DNA from: Streptomyces sp. GKU 895 | GTDB taxonomy: Bacteria; Actinomycetota; Actinomycetes; Streptomycetales; Streptomycetaceae | Reading direction: 5' to 3' | NCBI GenBank assembly: GCA_002027195.1 | Contig: MWJO01000004.1 | Span: 104,550-168,549 of the forward strand | DNA length: 64,000 bases | Shown: in pieces, positions 55,891 through 64,000 of the stretch | How positions within the stretch are numbered: the stretch's first letter is position 1 | Layout: every line of letters begins with the position of its first letter | Translations under genes and position numbers: made by a program | Notes under the pieces: generated by a model | Seen by the model: the letters and a program-made list of their open reading frames with translations, nothing else | What the model was told of the DNA's origin: nothing | The model's database searches: none

Positions 55891-57428
55891 TCACTGGCAC
55901 CGCTGGCCGGTGTTGATGCAGTTGACCATCTTGTTCATCAGGTTCGTGGAGAAGAAGTTGATGAAGTCGTTGTGGTCGGTGATCGGCTTGTGGATGTTCT
56001 CCGGGAAGGTGTCCACCGCGTACGGCTGGATCACCTGGCCGTTCTGGAGCTTCGGGGCCGGAACGTTGTAGACCAGCCGGACCTGGAGCTGCGGGATCGC
56101 CTTGAAGCCGTTGGCGCAGGAGCCGTCGGCCTGGACGAACGCCACGTGCGTACGGTGGTTGGCGCTGTCGATGTTCTTGCCGTCCCAGCAGCTCTGGAAG
56201 TTGGTCGTGCGCACCACCTGGCTGCCCTGCGGGCAGATCGGGTACTTGTCGTGCAGCTGGACCTTGTTCTCGAAGCCGGTGCAGCTCCAGTTGACGTTGG
56301 CGTTCGCGTTGCCGTTGACGAAGGCCTTCGCGTCACCGGTGATGATGCGCAGGGCGGTCGGCATCGCGACGACGTTGCCCTTCTTGTTGCCGACGAACTT
56401 CAGCTGGGCCTTGACGGGCTGGAGGATCTTGCCGACGTTGCCCTCCTTGCCACCGCCGTCCCGGTTCTGGTCGAAGTCCTGCTGACCGTTCTGCAGGCGC
56501 AGCACCGGCCAGAAGTACGAGGACTTGTCGCCCTGGTTCTGGCAGGTGGTCTGGGCCCCGGCCAGCTCCTGGTCGCTCGCGAACGCGTCGTTGCTCTGGT
56601 TGCCGACGTAGTCGTGCAGGTGGTGGGCGCCGTTGCTGACACCGGGCGCGACGATCACGTTGTCCGTGTTGTGGTTCTTGTTGCCGTTGGTGCCGCACTT
56701 CGTGATGAACACGCCGCGGGAGCCGGAACCACCGTTCGCGGGCAGGCCGTTCTGACCCACGCCGAGCTGCGCGTTGCCCTGCACCTTCGTGATGTCCACG
56801 AAGTCGGCGGCCGTCGGGCCGTTACCGCCCTGGCCGTTCTGCTGCTGGCCACCCTGCTGCTGGCCGCCTTGCTGTTGACCGCCCTGCTGCTGGCCACCGT
56901 TCTGCTGCTGGCCCCCGCCGTTCTGCTGCTGACCGCCCTGACCGGCGTTGGTCTGCGGCTGCGCGGCCGGGACCCCGGTGCAGGCGGCGAACTGCGACAG
57001 GTTCGCGACCTGTCCGCCGCCCGCTGGATGTTGATCCGGATGCGGTCCAGCGCGGCGGACCGCTTTTCCTTCAGCGGGCCGAGGATCGCGTTCTGCACGA
57101 ACCCGGGGTCGTTCGCCTGCGCCTGGCGCGTGGACGCCAGCCGGGCGTACGCCTCGGTGATCTGCTTGTCGAGGTTCGCCAGCTCCGTACTCACGCCGTT
57201 CCGGGCGCCGTTCGGGACATTCGTCAGCTTCTGGCCGACGTCCGGGCACTGGATCGTGGCGATCTGCGCCCCGGCGGCCTTCACCTGGTTCTGCCCCGAG
57301 TTCGACTCGTGAGCCGATGCGTAGAAGTTCGCCCAGACAAGCCCGCCCCCACCGAGCGCTAGGGCTGCCGATCCCGCCACGACCTTGGTGGTCATCGACG
57401 TACGGCGTTTGCGATTGTTGCGTCCCAT
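55891..57428 (-). CDS. Secreted DUF1996 protein with Gln/Gly-rich repeat linker (frameshifted)
   Basis: About 512 residues from ATG 57428 (AGAGGAG site). Signal anchor [27 protein letters not shown], a helical segment ([23 protein letters not shown]) and then, after a one-base loss at about 57017, [15 protein letters not shown] low-complexity linker of repeated GGQQQ units (about 56830-56950) precedes the DUF1996 domain ([85 protein letters not shown]). The domain occurs in secreted fungal and streptomycete proteins, function unknown. It is probably a wall-associated protein. Confidence 0.85.
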
Positions 57429-57609
57429 GGAACTCCTCTGACTTCCTTGCGGGGCTATCGAGGCGCCCGACAGGAGTGAAGCGGCGTCGTTCCATACGGA
57501 CGTGGTCCCACGGGTGTTCACCCGTCTCTCATAAAAATCAGAGGATTACTCGACAGCCCTGCCACAACAGCCGCTTGAGCAGCGGAAGTTACAGAAAATC
57601 AGCGGCTGT

Positions 57610-58263
57610 TCACCGGCCCTGGTCCAGATAGGCGAGGACCGCGAGAACGCGCCGATTGTCGTCGTCCGACACCTCCAGGTCCAATTTGGCGAAGATGTTG
57701 GAGGTGTGCTTGGCAATGGCCCGTTCTGTGACGACGAGCTGTCCCGCGATCGCCGCGTTGGACCGGCCCTGCGCCATCAGGTCCAGCACCTCCAGCTCGC
57801 GCGGGGTCAGCCGGCCCAGCGGCTGGTCGGCTGCCGCGCGCCGGGTGAGCAGCTGCTGGATCACCTGCGGGTCCATCGCCGTACCGCCCGCCGCCACCCG
57901 GTGCACCGCGTCCACGAACTGCGCCGCGTCGAAGACCCGGTCCTTCAGCAGATAGCCCACCCCGCCGGTACCGTCGGCGAGCAGCTCGCGCGCGTACAGC
58001 TGCTCGACGTGCTGCGAGAGCACCAGCACGGGCAGCCCGGGTCTGGCCCGCCGGGCCGCCAGCGCGCACTGCAGCCCCTCGTCGGTGTGCGTGGGCGGCA
58101 GCCGTACGTCGACCACGGCGACGTCCGGCTCCAGCTCGGCCAGCGCACGGGTGAGCTCGGGGCCGGACTCGACGGCGGCGGCGATCTCGAAGTCATGGGC
58201 TTCCAGCAGCCGGACCAGCCCGTCCCGCAGGAGGAACAGGTCTTCGGCTAGGACAACACGCAA
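57610..58263 (-). CDS. NarL/FixJ-type response regulator (LuxR HTH)
   Basis: 217 residues from TTG 58263, which overlaps the kinase stop region and has GGAG at a suitable distance. Receiver domain VVLAEDLFLLRDGLVRLLEAHDF with phospho-accepting Asp in VAVVDVRLPPTHTDEG and Lys in GYLLKDRVFDA. LuxR HTH: LGRLTPRELEVLDLMAQGRSNAAIAGQLVVTERAIAKHTSNIFAKLDL. Operates with the kinase encoded immediately upstream. Target genes unknown; an envelope or antibiotic response is typical for this class. Confidence 0.9.
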   Translation of the reverse strand: MRVVLAEDLFLLRDGLVRLLEAHDFEIAAAVESGPELTRALAELEPDVAVVDVRLPPTHTDEGLQCALAARRARPGLPVLVLSQHVEQLYARELLADGTGGVGYLLKDRVFDAAQFVDAVHRVAAGGTAMDPQVIQQLLTRRAAADQPLGRLTPRELEVLDLMAQGRSNAAIAGQLVVTERAIAKHTSNIFAKLDLEVSDDDNRRVLAVLAYLDQGR

Positions 58264-59513
58264 GGGATCTCCATGGTGACCATGGTGGGACCGCCCGCGG
58301 GACTGCTGACGGCCAGGACGCCGTCGAATGTACCGAGCCGGCGCTCGACCCCGGCCAGCCCCGACCCGGCTCCGATCACCGCGCCGCCCTTGCCGTCGTC
58401 GGTGACGCTGATGCGCAGGGTGCCGTCCTCGTGGTGCAGGTCGATCCAGAGCCGCTGGGCGTCCGCGTGCTTCACGGCGTTGGTGAGGACCTCGCTCACC
58501 GCGAAGTACGCCGCCGACTCCACCGGCGCGTCCGCCCGCCCGGGCAGCTCCACCGTCACCTCGGCCGGCAGCGGCAGCCGCAGCGCCAACGCCCGTACGG
58601 CGTCGCCCAGTCCGCGCTCGGCGAGCACCGGCGGATGGATGCCGCGCACCAGGTCGCGCAGTTCGGCGAGGGCGTCGACGGATGACTTGCGGGCCTGCGC
58701 GAGCAACTCCTTCGCCTTCTGCGGGTCCTTGTCGAGGAGCAGCTCGATGGTGCCGAGGTCCATGCCCATGGCGACCAGCCGGGCCTGCGCCCCGTCGTGC
58801 AGGTCCCGCTCGATGCGCCGCAGTTCGGCCGCGGAGGTGTCCACGGCGTCCTGCCGGGTCTCCGTCAACACCCGTACACGTTCGGCGAGTTCGGCCTGGC
58901 TGGGGGTGAGCAGGGTGCGGGTCAGACGGAAGTGGGCGCGCAGCACGGGCGTGGAGAACTGCCGGAACAGCAGCAGGAGGACCAGCGCGAGCGCTCCGGC
59001 GCCGAACGCGGAGGCCTGCCCGGTGACCGGCACGAAGGCGTACCAGTACCCGTCCGGGAAGACCCGCCACAGCCCGGCGGCCAGCGCGAGCCCCTCCACC
59101 GGGTAGAGGACCAGCACGGCCGGCAGCAGCGCGGTCAGGAACCCCGCCGTCATGTCGACCGGCAGCCACCTCAGGTCCCGCCAGGTCGCCGGGTCACCCA
59201 GCATGCCGAAGGTGCGCCCCCAGGGGTTGGCGTTCGCCGGGAGCGGCCGGTACGCCGACGGGATCCGCACCCCGCCCCACTCGGCGGCGAGGACCCGGCG
59301 CCAGTCGGCGAACGCCCGTACCCCGGTCAGCACCCACGGGGTGGTGACGATCCCGACGCCGATCGGGATGAGCGCGATGGACACCAGCGACAGAACGAGG
59401 CACAGGACCGCACCCGGCAGCACGACCAACGCCAGCCCGAGCCCCCGCAACGCCGCCAGACCCGAGGTCCGTGCCCATGTACCGCCCCTGCCGTGCTGTG
59501 TCTCGATGCTCAT
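58248..59513 (-). CDS. Sensor histidine kinase (HisKA_3 type)
   Basis: 421 residues from ATG 59513. Four membrane helices in a sensor region (LRGLGLALVVLPGAVLCLVLSLVSIALIPIG, FLTALLPAVLVLYPVEGLALAAG, AFGAGALALVLLLLF). The HisKA_3 dimerisation box is RRIERDLHDGAQARLVAMGMDL (His phospho-acceptor), followed by DALAELRDLVRGIHPPVLAERG and an HATPase (AYFAVSEVLTNAVKHADA, DDGKGGAVIGAGSGLAGVERRLG). Its end overlaps the regulator start, so both are translated as a unit. Signal unknown. Confidence 0.92.
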   Translation of the reverse strand: MSIETQHGRGGTWARTSGLAALRGLGLALVVLPGAVLCLVLSLVSIALIPIGVGIVTTPWVLTGVRAFADWRRVLAAEWGGVRIPSAYRPLPANANPWGRTFGMLGDPATWRDLRWLPVDMTAGFLTALLPAVLVLYPVEGLALAAGLWRVFPDGYWYAFVPVTGQASAFGAGALALVLLLLFRQFSTPVLRAHFRLTRTLLTPSQAELAERVRVLTETRQDAVDTSAAELRRIERDLHDGAQARLVAMGMDLGTIELLLDKDPQKAKELLAQARKSSVDALAELRDLVRGIHPPVLAERGLGDAVRALALRLPLPAEVTVELPGRADAPVESAAYFAVSEVLTNAVKHADAQRLWIDLHHEDGTLRISVTDDGKGGAVIGAGSGLAGVERRLGTFDGVLAVSSPAGGPTMVTMEIPCVLS

Positions 59514-59565
59514 GACAGCAGTCTCGCCGAGCCCCAGCAGCGGGTCACGGGGCTTGGCCACCCGG

Positions 59566-60591
59566 TCAGGGGGTGGTGCCAGGTACACCCCCCGCCGCCC
59601 TGGCGAGCACCTTCGCCTCCACCGCCGGGGCGAGCCCCACCTCGGGCCGGTCCGGCCGCTGCGGGGCGGTGCCGCCGATCTCCCGCAGCCAGCTCCAGGT
59701 GTCGGCGACGGTCTCGGTGACCGGACGGCACTCCAGCCCCGTGCCCAGGGCCTTGGTGACGTCACCGGTGTGCAGGGCCGCATGCAGGTCGCTGCCCGGC
59801 GGCACCCACACCGGCAGCTGGGTCCAGGGCTCGATGCCCGCGTCGAGGACGACGTCCGGGTCGGTCCAGCGCAGCTCGGCGCCGGACCCGGTGACCTTCG
59901 CGCAGGCCTCCAGCAGGCCGCCCATGGTGGCGTGCCCGCTGGGCGAGACCAGGTTGTACGGCCCGCTCAACTCCCGCTCCACGGCGCCCAGTACCCACGC
60001 GGCGAGGTCACGGACGTCGATGTACTGGAGGGGCAGCTCCCGCGGCCCCGGGGCGAGCACTTGTCCGCCCCGCGCGATCCGGTTCAGCCACCACGGCAGC
60101 CGCCCGATGTTCTCGTAAGGGCCGAGGATCAGCCCCGCCCGGACGAGCAGCGAGCGGTCCGCGCCGAAGACCTCGGTCGCGGCCAGCTCGCCGCCCCGCT
60201 TGTCACGGGCGTAGTCACTCTGCCCGGCATCGGCCGAGGCGCCCTCCACCAGGGGCGCGTCCTCGGTCAGTCCGGCGGCCGGCGGCCATGCGTACACCGA
60301 GCGGCTCGACACATACACATACCGCCGGGCGCGGTCTTGCAGCAGCCGCGCCGCGTCCCGCACCGCCCGGGGGGCCGCCGACCAGGTGTCGACGACGGCG
60401 TCCCAGGTGTCCGTGCCGGCCAGGGCGGTGAGCCTGTCGGGCGCGGTGCGGTCGCCGTGCAGCGACCGCACTCCGGTCACGGGGGCGTGCCGTCCCCGGT
60501 GGAAGACGGTCACGTCCCAGCCGCGCCCGAGCGCCGCCTCGACGACGGCCCGCCCCACGAACTCCGTACCACCCAGCATCAGAAGCCTCAT
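59566..60591 (-). CDS. NAD-dependent epimerase/dehydratase family (extended SDR) protein
   Basis: 341 residues. Rossmann motif LMLGGTEFVGRAVVEAALGRG, YVYVSSRSVYAWPPAA and the catalytic-type pair DYARDKRGGELAA (Tyr-x3-Lys). The region VRAGLILGPYENIGRLPWWLNRIARGG is typical of isoflavone-reductase/nucleotide-sugar SDRs of atypical class found next to redox genes in streptomycetes. The reaction is unknown. Upstream of the kinase in the same direction with a 52-base gap, so possibly co-transcribed. Confidence 0.85.
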   Translation of the reverse strand: MRLLMLGGTEFVGRAVVEAALGRGWDVTVFHRGRHAPVTGVRSLHGDRTAPDRLTALAGTDTWDAVVDTWSAAPRAVRDAARLLQDRARRYVYVSSRSVYAWPPAAGLTEDAPLVEGASADAGQSDYARDKRGGELAATEVFGADRSLLVRAGLILGPYENIGRLPWWLNRIARGGQVLAPGPRELPLQYIDVRDLAAWVLGAVERELSGPYNLVSPSGHATMGGLLEACAKVTGSGAELRWTDPDVVLDAGIEPWTQLPVWVPPGSDLHAALHTGDVTKALGTGLECRPVTETVADTWSWLREIGGTAPQRPDRPEVGLAPAVEAKVLARAAGGVPGTTP

Positions 60592-60663
60592 GGCGGAGAC
60601 TCTGCCTGGTGCAAGGGGGCCGCGGAACGGGTCTCTGCCGTCAGCAGACAGCCTGCCGCGATG

Positions 60664-61257
60664 TCAGCGCCCGGCCGGCGGCGCGTACTTGTAGCCCACC
60701 CGGCGGATCGTCTGGATCGCCTGCCGGTGCTGGGCGCCCAGCTTGCGGCGGAGCCGGGCGATGTGGACGTCGACGGTGCGGCCGTCGCCCACGTGCCCGT
60801 AGCCCCACACGGTGGTGACCAGCTGGTCCCGGGTGTGCACCCGGTGCGGGTTGGCGACGAGGTGGGCGAGGAGCTCGAACTCCAGGTATGTGAGGTCGAG
60901 TTCGACGCCGTTCACCTCGGCGGTGCGCTGCACGGTGTCGATGCGGACGAGCGGTTCGTCGTCGCTCTCGGCATCCGGGGCGCCCAGGGCGCCGGGCGCA
61001 CCGGTCACGGCCGGTTCGGTCGGCAGCAGCGGCTGCTGGTCGGCCGGGACGAGCACCAGGTAGCCGATCATCGGCGGCTGGCCCGGCAGCGTGGGCAGCG
61101 CGTGCTGCGGGGCGGGCAGCCAGGTGGCACCCGGCGGCAGGAAGTCCGCGACGTGCAGGACGTCGTCCGGGCCGACGGCCCTGAGCCGGTGCCGGGGGCC
61201 GGGCTCGGCCGGGGCGGTGCCGAGGGGGGCGGGAGACAGGGAACGAGTGGTCGCCAT
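60664..61257 (-). CDS. glnRII: OmpR-type winged-helix regulator without receiver, probable GlnRII
   Basis: 197 residues. The C-terminal half is an OmpR/PhoB DNA-binding domain very like GlnR: LDLTYLEFELLAHLVANPHRVHTRDQLVTTVWGYGHVGDGRTVDVHIARLRRKLG and IQTIRRVGYKYAPP. The N-terminal ~100 residues are proline/alanine-rich with no receiver-type phospho-acceptor Asp. GlnRII of S. coelicolor lies in the same place near glnII and binds nitrogen gene promoters, so this is the likely orthologue. The identification rests on position and HTH similarity. A possible 50-codon leader frame lies upstream (61361-61513). Confidence 0.7.
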   Translation of the reverse strand: MATTRSLSPAPLGTAPAEPGPRHRLRAVGPDDVLHVADFLPPGATWLPAPQHALPTLPGQPPMIGYLVLVPADQQPLLPTEPAVTGAPGALGAPDAESDDEPLVRIDTVQRTAEVNGVELDLTYLEFELLAHLVANPHRVHTRDQLVTTVWGYGHVGDGRTVDVHIARLRRKLGAQHRQAIQTIRRVGYKYAPPAGR

Positions 61258-61571
61258 GAGGGTCAGCTCTTTCGCGCGAGGAGGTCGTCCGGGGGACGGG
61301 TCGTCCCAAGACGTGGATCGACTGCGCGCTGGCCGAAGGCCGGACGGGGTGTGTACGGCTTTAGAGGGCCCGCGCGTTCATCACGCGGCAACACACCCGG
61401 TCGAAGTCGTGGTGCTGACGGGAAGGCCAGAACGGCTCGAGGTCATGGCGACCTGTCGCGCTGGGGTTCTGGAAGCTGGCCATGCCCATATTGAAGCAGA
61501 CACAGGCCCGCAACAGGACCCTCCTCTCACAGCTTGGACGCTTCCTTGACTCGAATCCGACGTTGCGTATG
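61258..61571. other. Intergenic region with possible leader peptide
   Basis: 314 bases between the OmpR-type regulator and the DUF6891-like gene. The only candidate gene is the short frame described at 61361-61513. A GGGACGGGTCGTCCC inverted repeat lies at about 61294-61308. Confidence 0.4.
61361..61513 (-). CDS. Possible 50-codon cysteine-containing leader peptide upstream of the glnRII-like gene
   Basis: A TTG at 61513 with GGAGGG five bases upstream opens a short frame (LRACVCFNMGMASF...) ending VCCRVMNARAL and TAA at 61361. Internal ATGs at 61489 and 61483 are alternatives. Short cysteine-rich leader peptides occur upstream of several streptomycete operons. This one is similar in style but I cannot assign it to a known class. 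Confidence 0.35.
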   Translation of the reverse strand: MRACVCFNMGMASFQNPSATGRHDLEPFWPSRQHHDFDRVCCRVMNARAL

Positions 61572-62498
61572 TCACCCCACCAGGCGTTTGCGCCAGTTCA
61601 GGGGCGTGACGGTGATGGCCCTGGACGGGTCGCCGTCCCACTGGGTGGACAGTCCCGCGGCGTCCAGGGCGGCGACGACCGCACGGCCGACGTCGGCGGT
61701 GGTCTCGGCCGAGCCGTCGAAACCGCCGTAGAGCAGCGTCAGTCCGTGTCCGGCGGCGGCGCTCTCGGTGCACTGGGAGTGGAAGTAGACGAACCCGCGA
61801 TCGCCCTCGGCGCGCTCGGCGGCTATCTCCGCGGTGCCGCAGGTACGGCAGCAGGTGAAGTTCTCCCGGGCGGTGACGCCGGTGGAGTTCAGGGCCTCGA
61901 AGGCCCGGGTGATGCGCTCGGGGTCGGTGGTGCCCTCCCAGGTGCGCTGTTCGGCCACCCGCTCCAGCCACAGCCGATCCACGAGCAGCCGCGCCTGCGC
62001 GGGAGAGACCGGGCGGTCGGCGTCGTCGACGAGCCACTCCTCGGCCTCCTCGGCCAGGCTGCTCCGGTCGCCGTATCCGCACCGCAGCAGATCGCGCACC
62101 CGTGCCTCGACGTCCTCCCGCACCTCGTCGGGGAGTTCGGGCACGTCCTCCTGCTCCGTGTCGAAGTCGACCGGCGCCCAGGAGATCCCCGTGTCCCAGC
62201 CGTCCTCCGCACGCGCCCAGCCCGCCAGCACATCGGCGACGGCATCCGGGCCGGCGAGTTCCGCACGGAAGAAGGCGGTGCGGCTCGCCCGGTGCTCCAC
62301 CTGATAGGCACCGCCGCTCTCGTGCCACACCTGCGCGAAGACGTCCGGCAGGTCCGGGACGCGCTGGATCACCAGCCAGCGGTCCCCGCTCGCCCCGATG
62401 CGGTGCACGAGCTCCCGCAACTCCCGCTCGCCCACGCCGGTGAGCGTCTCCCCGTACTCGGACATGACCTTGACGGCCAGACCCCCGTCGATCTCCAT
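61572..62498 (-). CDS. DUF6891-like hypothetical protein
   Basis: 308 residues, cytoplasmic, acidic. N-terminal region (MEIDGGLAVKVMSEYGETLTGVG) and two blocks resembling the DUF6891 family: VRDLLRCGYGDRSSLAEEAEEWL and ARENFTCCRTCGTAEIAAER...GFVYFHSQC, the latter with a likely zinc-binding CxxC-C arrangement. A C-terminal domain ends TVTPLNWRKRLVG. Function unknown. Adjacent to glnII with a terminal gap of 87 bases and transcribed in the same direction. Confidence 0.75.
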   Translation of the reverse strand: MEIDGGLAVKVMSEYGETLTGVGERELRELVHRIGASGDRWLVIQRVPDLPDVFAQVWHESGGAYQVEHRASRTAFFRAELAGPDAVADVLAGWARAEDGWDTGISWAPVDFDTEQEDVPELPDEVREDVEARVRDLLRCGYGDRSSLAEEAEEWLVDDADRPVSPAQARLLVDRLWLERVAEQRTWEGTTDPERITRAFEALNSTGVTARENFTCCRTCGTAEIAAERAEGDRGFVYFHSQCTESAAAGHGLTLLYGGFDGSAETTADVGRAVVAALDAAGLSTQWDGDPSRAITVTPLNWRKRLVG

Positions 62499-62585
62499 GC
62501 CCCCACCCTGGCAGACCCCACTGACAACGCGCCGAGGGGCGCCCGCCGCGGTCGGTGGGCGCCCCTCGGGAAGCTGCTGCGGGGA

Positions 62586-63614
62586 TCAGATCTGGCCGGC
62601 CTTCTCCAGGGCGGTGCAGCAGGTGTCGACGATCAGGCGGGTCACGACGTACGGGTCGACGTTGGCGTTCGGGCGGCGGTCCTCGATGTAGCCCTTGCCG
62701 TCCTTCTCGACCTGCCACGGGATACGGACCGAGGCGCCGCGGTTGGAGACACCGTAGGAGTACTCGTTCCACGGGGCGGTCTCGTGCAGACCGGTCAGGC
62801 GGTCGTCGATGCCGGCGCCGTAGTTCTTGACGTGGTCCAGCGGCTTGGAGCCCTCACCGAGCGACTCGCACGCGGTGATGATCGCGTCGTAGCCCTCGCG
62901 CATCGCCTTGGTGGAGAAGTTGGTGTGCGCGCCGGCGCCGTTCCAGTCGCCCTTGACCGGCTTCGGGTCCAGGGTCGCGGAGATGCCGAAGTCCTCGGCG
63001 GTGCGGTAGAGCAGCCAGCGGGCCACCCACAGGTGGTCCGAGACCTCGAGCGGGGACAGCGGGCCGACCTGGAACTCCCACTGGCCGGGCATGACCTCGG
63101 CGTTGATGCCGGAGATGCCGAGACCGGCCTTCAGGCAGTTCTCCAGGTGCGCCTCGACGACGTCACGGCCGAAGATCTCGTCGGCGCCGACACCGCAGTA
63201 GTAGCCGCCCTGCGGGGCCGGGTAGCCGCCCTTGGGGAAGCCGAGCGGGTAGCCGTCTTTGAAGAAGGTGTACTCCTGCTCGATGCCGAAGATCGGCGCC
63301 TGGGAGGCGAACTTCTCGGCGACCTCGGCCAGCGCGGCACGGGTGTTGGAGGAGTGCGGCGTGAAGTCGATGTCGAGGACCTCACACAGGACCAGGATGT
63401 CGTCGCCGCCGCGGATCGGGTCCGGGCAGGAGAAGACCGGCTTGAGCACACGGTCCGAGGAGTGCCCCTCGGCCTGGTTCGTGGACGACCCGTCGAAGCC
63501 CCAGATCGGCAGCTCCGCGCCCTTGGCGTCGTCCGCCAGGATCTTCGTCTTGGAACGGAGCTTGGCCGTCGGCTCGGTGCCGTCGATCCAGATGTACTCA
63601 GCCTTGAAGGTCAC
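62586..63614 (-). CDS. glnII: Glutamine synthetase type II
   Basis: 342 residues from GTG 63614 (GAAGGA eight bases upstream). The sequence is the eukaryote-like GSII: WIDGTEPTAKLRSKTKIL, WGFDGSSTNQAEGHSSDR, FGIEQEYTFF (metal-binding Glu), GINAEVMPGQWEFQVGP, GDWNGAGAHTNFSTKAM, SYGVSNRGASVRIPW and DRRPNANVDPY. It makes glutamine from glutamate and ammonia using ATP and is not adenylylated by GlnE. In Streptomyces it is transcribed under nitrogen limitation by GlnR. A GTAAC-N6-TTCAC box lies ~140 bases upstream. Confidence 0.97.
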   Translation of the reverse strand: MTFKAEYIWIDGTEPTAKLRSKTKILADDAKGAELPIWGFDGSSTNQAEGHSSDRVLKPVFSCPDPIRGGDDILVLCEVLDIDFTPHSSNTRAALAEVAEKFASQAPIFGIEQEYTFFKDGYPLGFPKGGYPAPQGGYYCGVGADEIFGRDVVEAHLENCLKAGLGISGINAEVMPGQWEFQVGPLSPLEVSDHLWVARWLLYRTAEDFGISATLDPKPVKGDWNGAGAHTNFSTKAMREGYDAIITACESLGEGSKPLDHVKNYGAGIDDRLTGLHETAPWNEYSYGVSNRGASVRIPWQVEKDGKGYIEDRRPNANVDPYVVTRLIVDTCCTALEKAGQI

Positions 63615-63749
63615 GGGCCACATCCTTCGGGGGTGGGTCTCTAGGCGCACTTGCGGGTGCTGCAGGGTGCTGCGGCGCTGCGGCACTGAAACGCCGCGCT
63701 TGATGTGCGCGAGCCTGTCAACAGGCGATTTCCCGGCCATTGCTCGAAT

Positions 63750-63765
63750 GTGAACCCCGTGTTAC
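63750..63765 (-). promoter_or_regulatory. Putative GlnR box upstream of glnII
   Basis: On the minus strand GTAAC-N6-TTCAC fits the GTNAC-N6-GAAAC consensus in spacing and the a-site, with a weaker b-site. A further AGAAC lies six bases before GTAAC. GlnR control of glnII is established in S. coelicolor. Confidence 0.55.
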
Positions 63766-63998
63766 CTGCTCGTTCTGTGGCGAGATTCACGCGGTGAGGG
63801 GCAGCGGCGACCGGAGACCGGCCCCGCAAGCAGGCCGCGCAGCCGGTGGCTCCGGCTCGTATGCGATGGGGTTGGCGGCTCGGTCCGTCCCTCGGGCCGA
63901 CCCTCAGCCGGTCCTTCTGTCCACCCCTCCGGGATGACGACGATCTCGCAGCCGGCGGCCCGCAGCGCGGCGGCCGTGGAGTGGTGGACCTCCAGGAG
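63762..63998 (-). CDS. Possible C-terminal end of a protein entering from the right edge
   Basis: An open minus-strand frame enters at 63998 reading LLEVHHSTAAALRAAGCEIVVIPEGW, which looks like protein. It then becomes low complexity before a TAA at 63762 that overlaps the GlnR box. It may be a gene end with another frameshift, or chance. Confidence 0.35.
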   Translation of the reverse strand, partial: LLEVHHSTAAALRAAGCEIVVIPEGWTEGPAEGRPEGRTEPPTPSHTSRSHRLRGLLAGPVSGRRCPSPRESRHRTSR

Positions 63999-64000
63999 CC

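Overview
The window is a high-GC actinobacterial chromosome segment, almost certainly Streptomyces. The evidence is strong third-position GC bias, abundant GTG starts and ATGA/GTGA gene overlaps, and a gene set known from the streptomycete nitrogen and maltose region (glnA2, glnE, malR-malEFG, a GlnRII-like regulator, glnII).

Layout. (1) 1-7952: the end of an MFS transporter, NAD+ synthetase nadE, a secreted S53 peptidase, a DUF3105/DUF305 pair and the glutamine synthetase-like gene glnA2. (2) 7875-25228: a 17.3-kb integrative and conjugative element of the actinomycete type (AICE), bounded by a perfect 78-bp direct repeat of the 3' end of glnA2. It carries int and xis, a primase-polymerase and primase-helicase replication module, an FtsK/TraB-type DNA translocase, a string of small overlapping transfer or spread genes, a DUF4097 protein, a KorSA-like GntR repressor with its operators, an XRE/flavoprotein pair and, at the right edge, a lower-GC two-gene module. 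That module is a transmembrane-macro-domain protein plus a TIR protein and matches a type II Thoeris antiphage system. (3) 25229-32034: VOC and pyridoxamine-oxidase-like proteins, glnE, an EamA transporter, a LysR regulator and a PAP2 phosphatase. (4) 32160-48011: a maltodextrin/starch regulon with malR, malEFG, aglA, two secreted alpha-amylases transcribed divergently and a giant secreted alpha-amylase/pullulanase fusion. (5) 48083-64000: a response-regulator/PP2C phosphatase, a ferredoxin-reductase operon, a sigma-like membrane protein of unknown function, a DUF1996 protein, a two-component system, an OmpR-type regulator (probable GlnRII) and glnII with an upstream GlnR-like box.

How the genes fit together. 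GlnII is a glutamine synthetase, GlnE controls a type I synthetase encoded elsewhere, and GlnA2 is a synthetase paralogue. The mal genes import and hydrolyse maltodextrins released by the secreted amylases and pullulanase. The ATPase that energises such importers (MsiK in other streptomycetes) is not in the window. The AICE uses the 3' end of glnA2 as its attachment site, restores the coding end perfectly and brings defence cargo.

Caution. At least 13 places show a conserved protein continuing in another frame after a net loss of one base (two in nadE), usually in G/C runs. This looks like systematic sequencing or assembly error more than biology. Affected genes are annotated as single CDSs with the junction stated.
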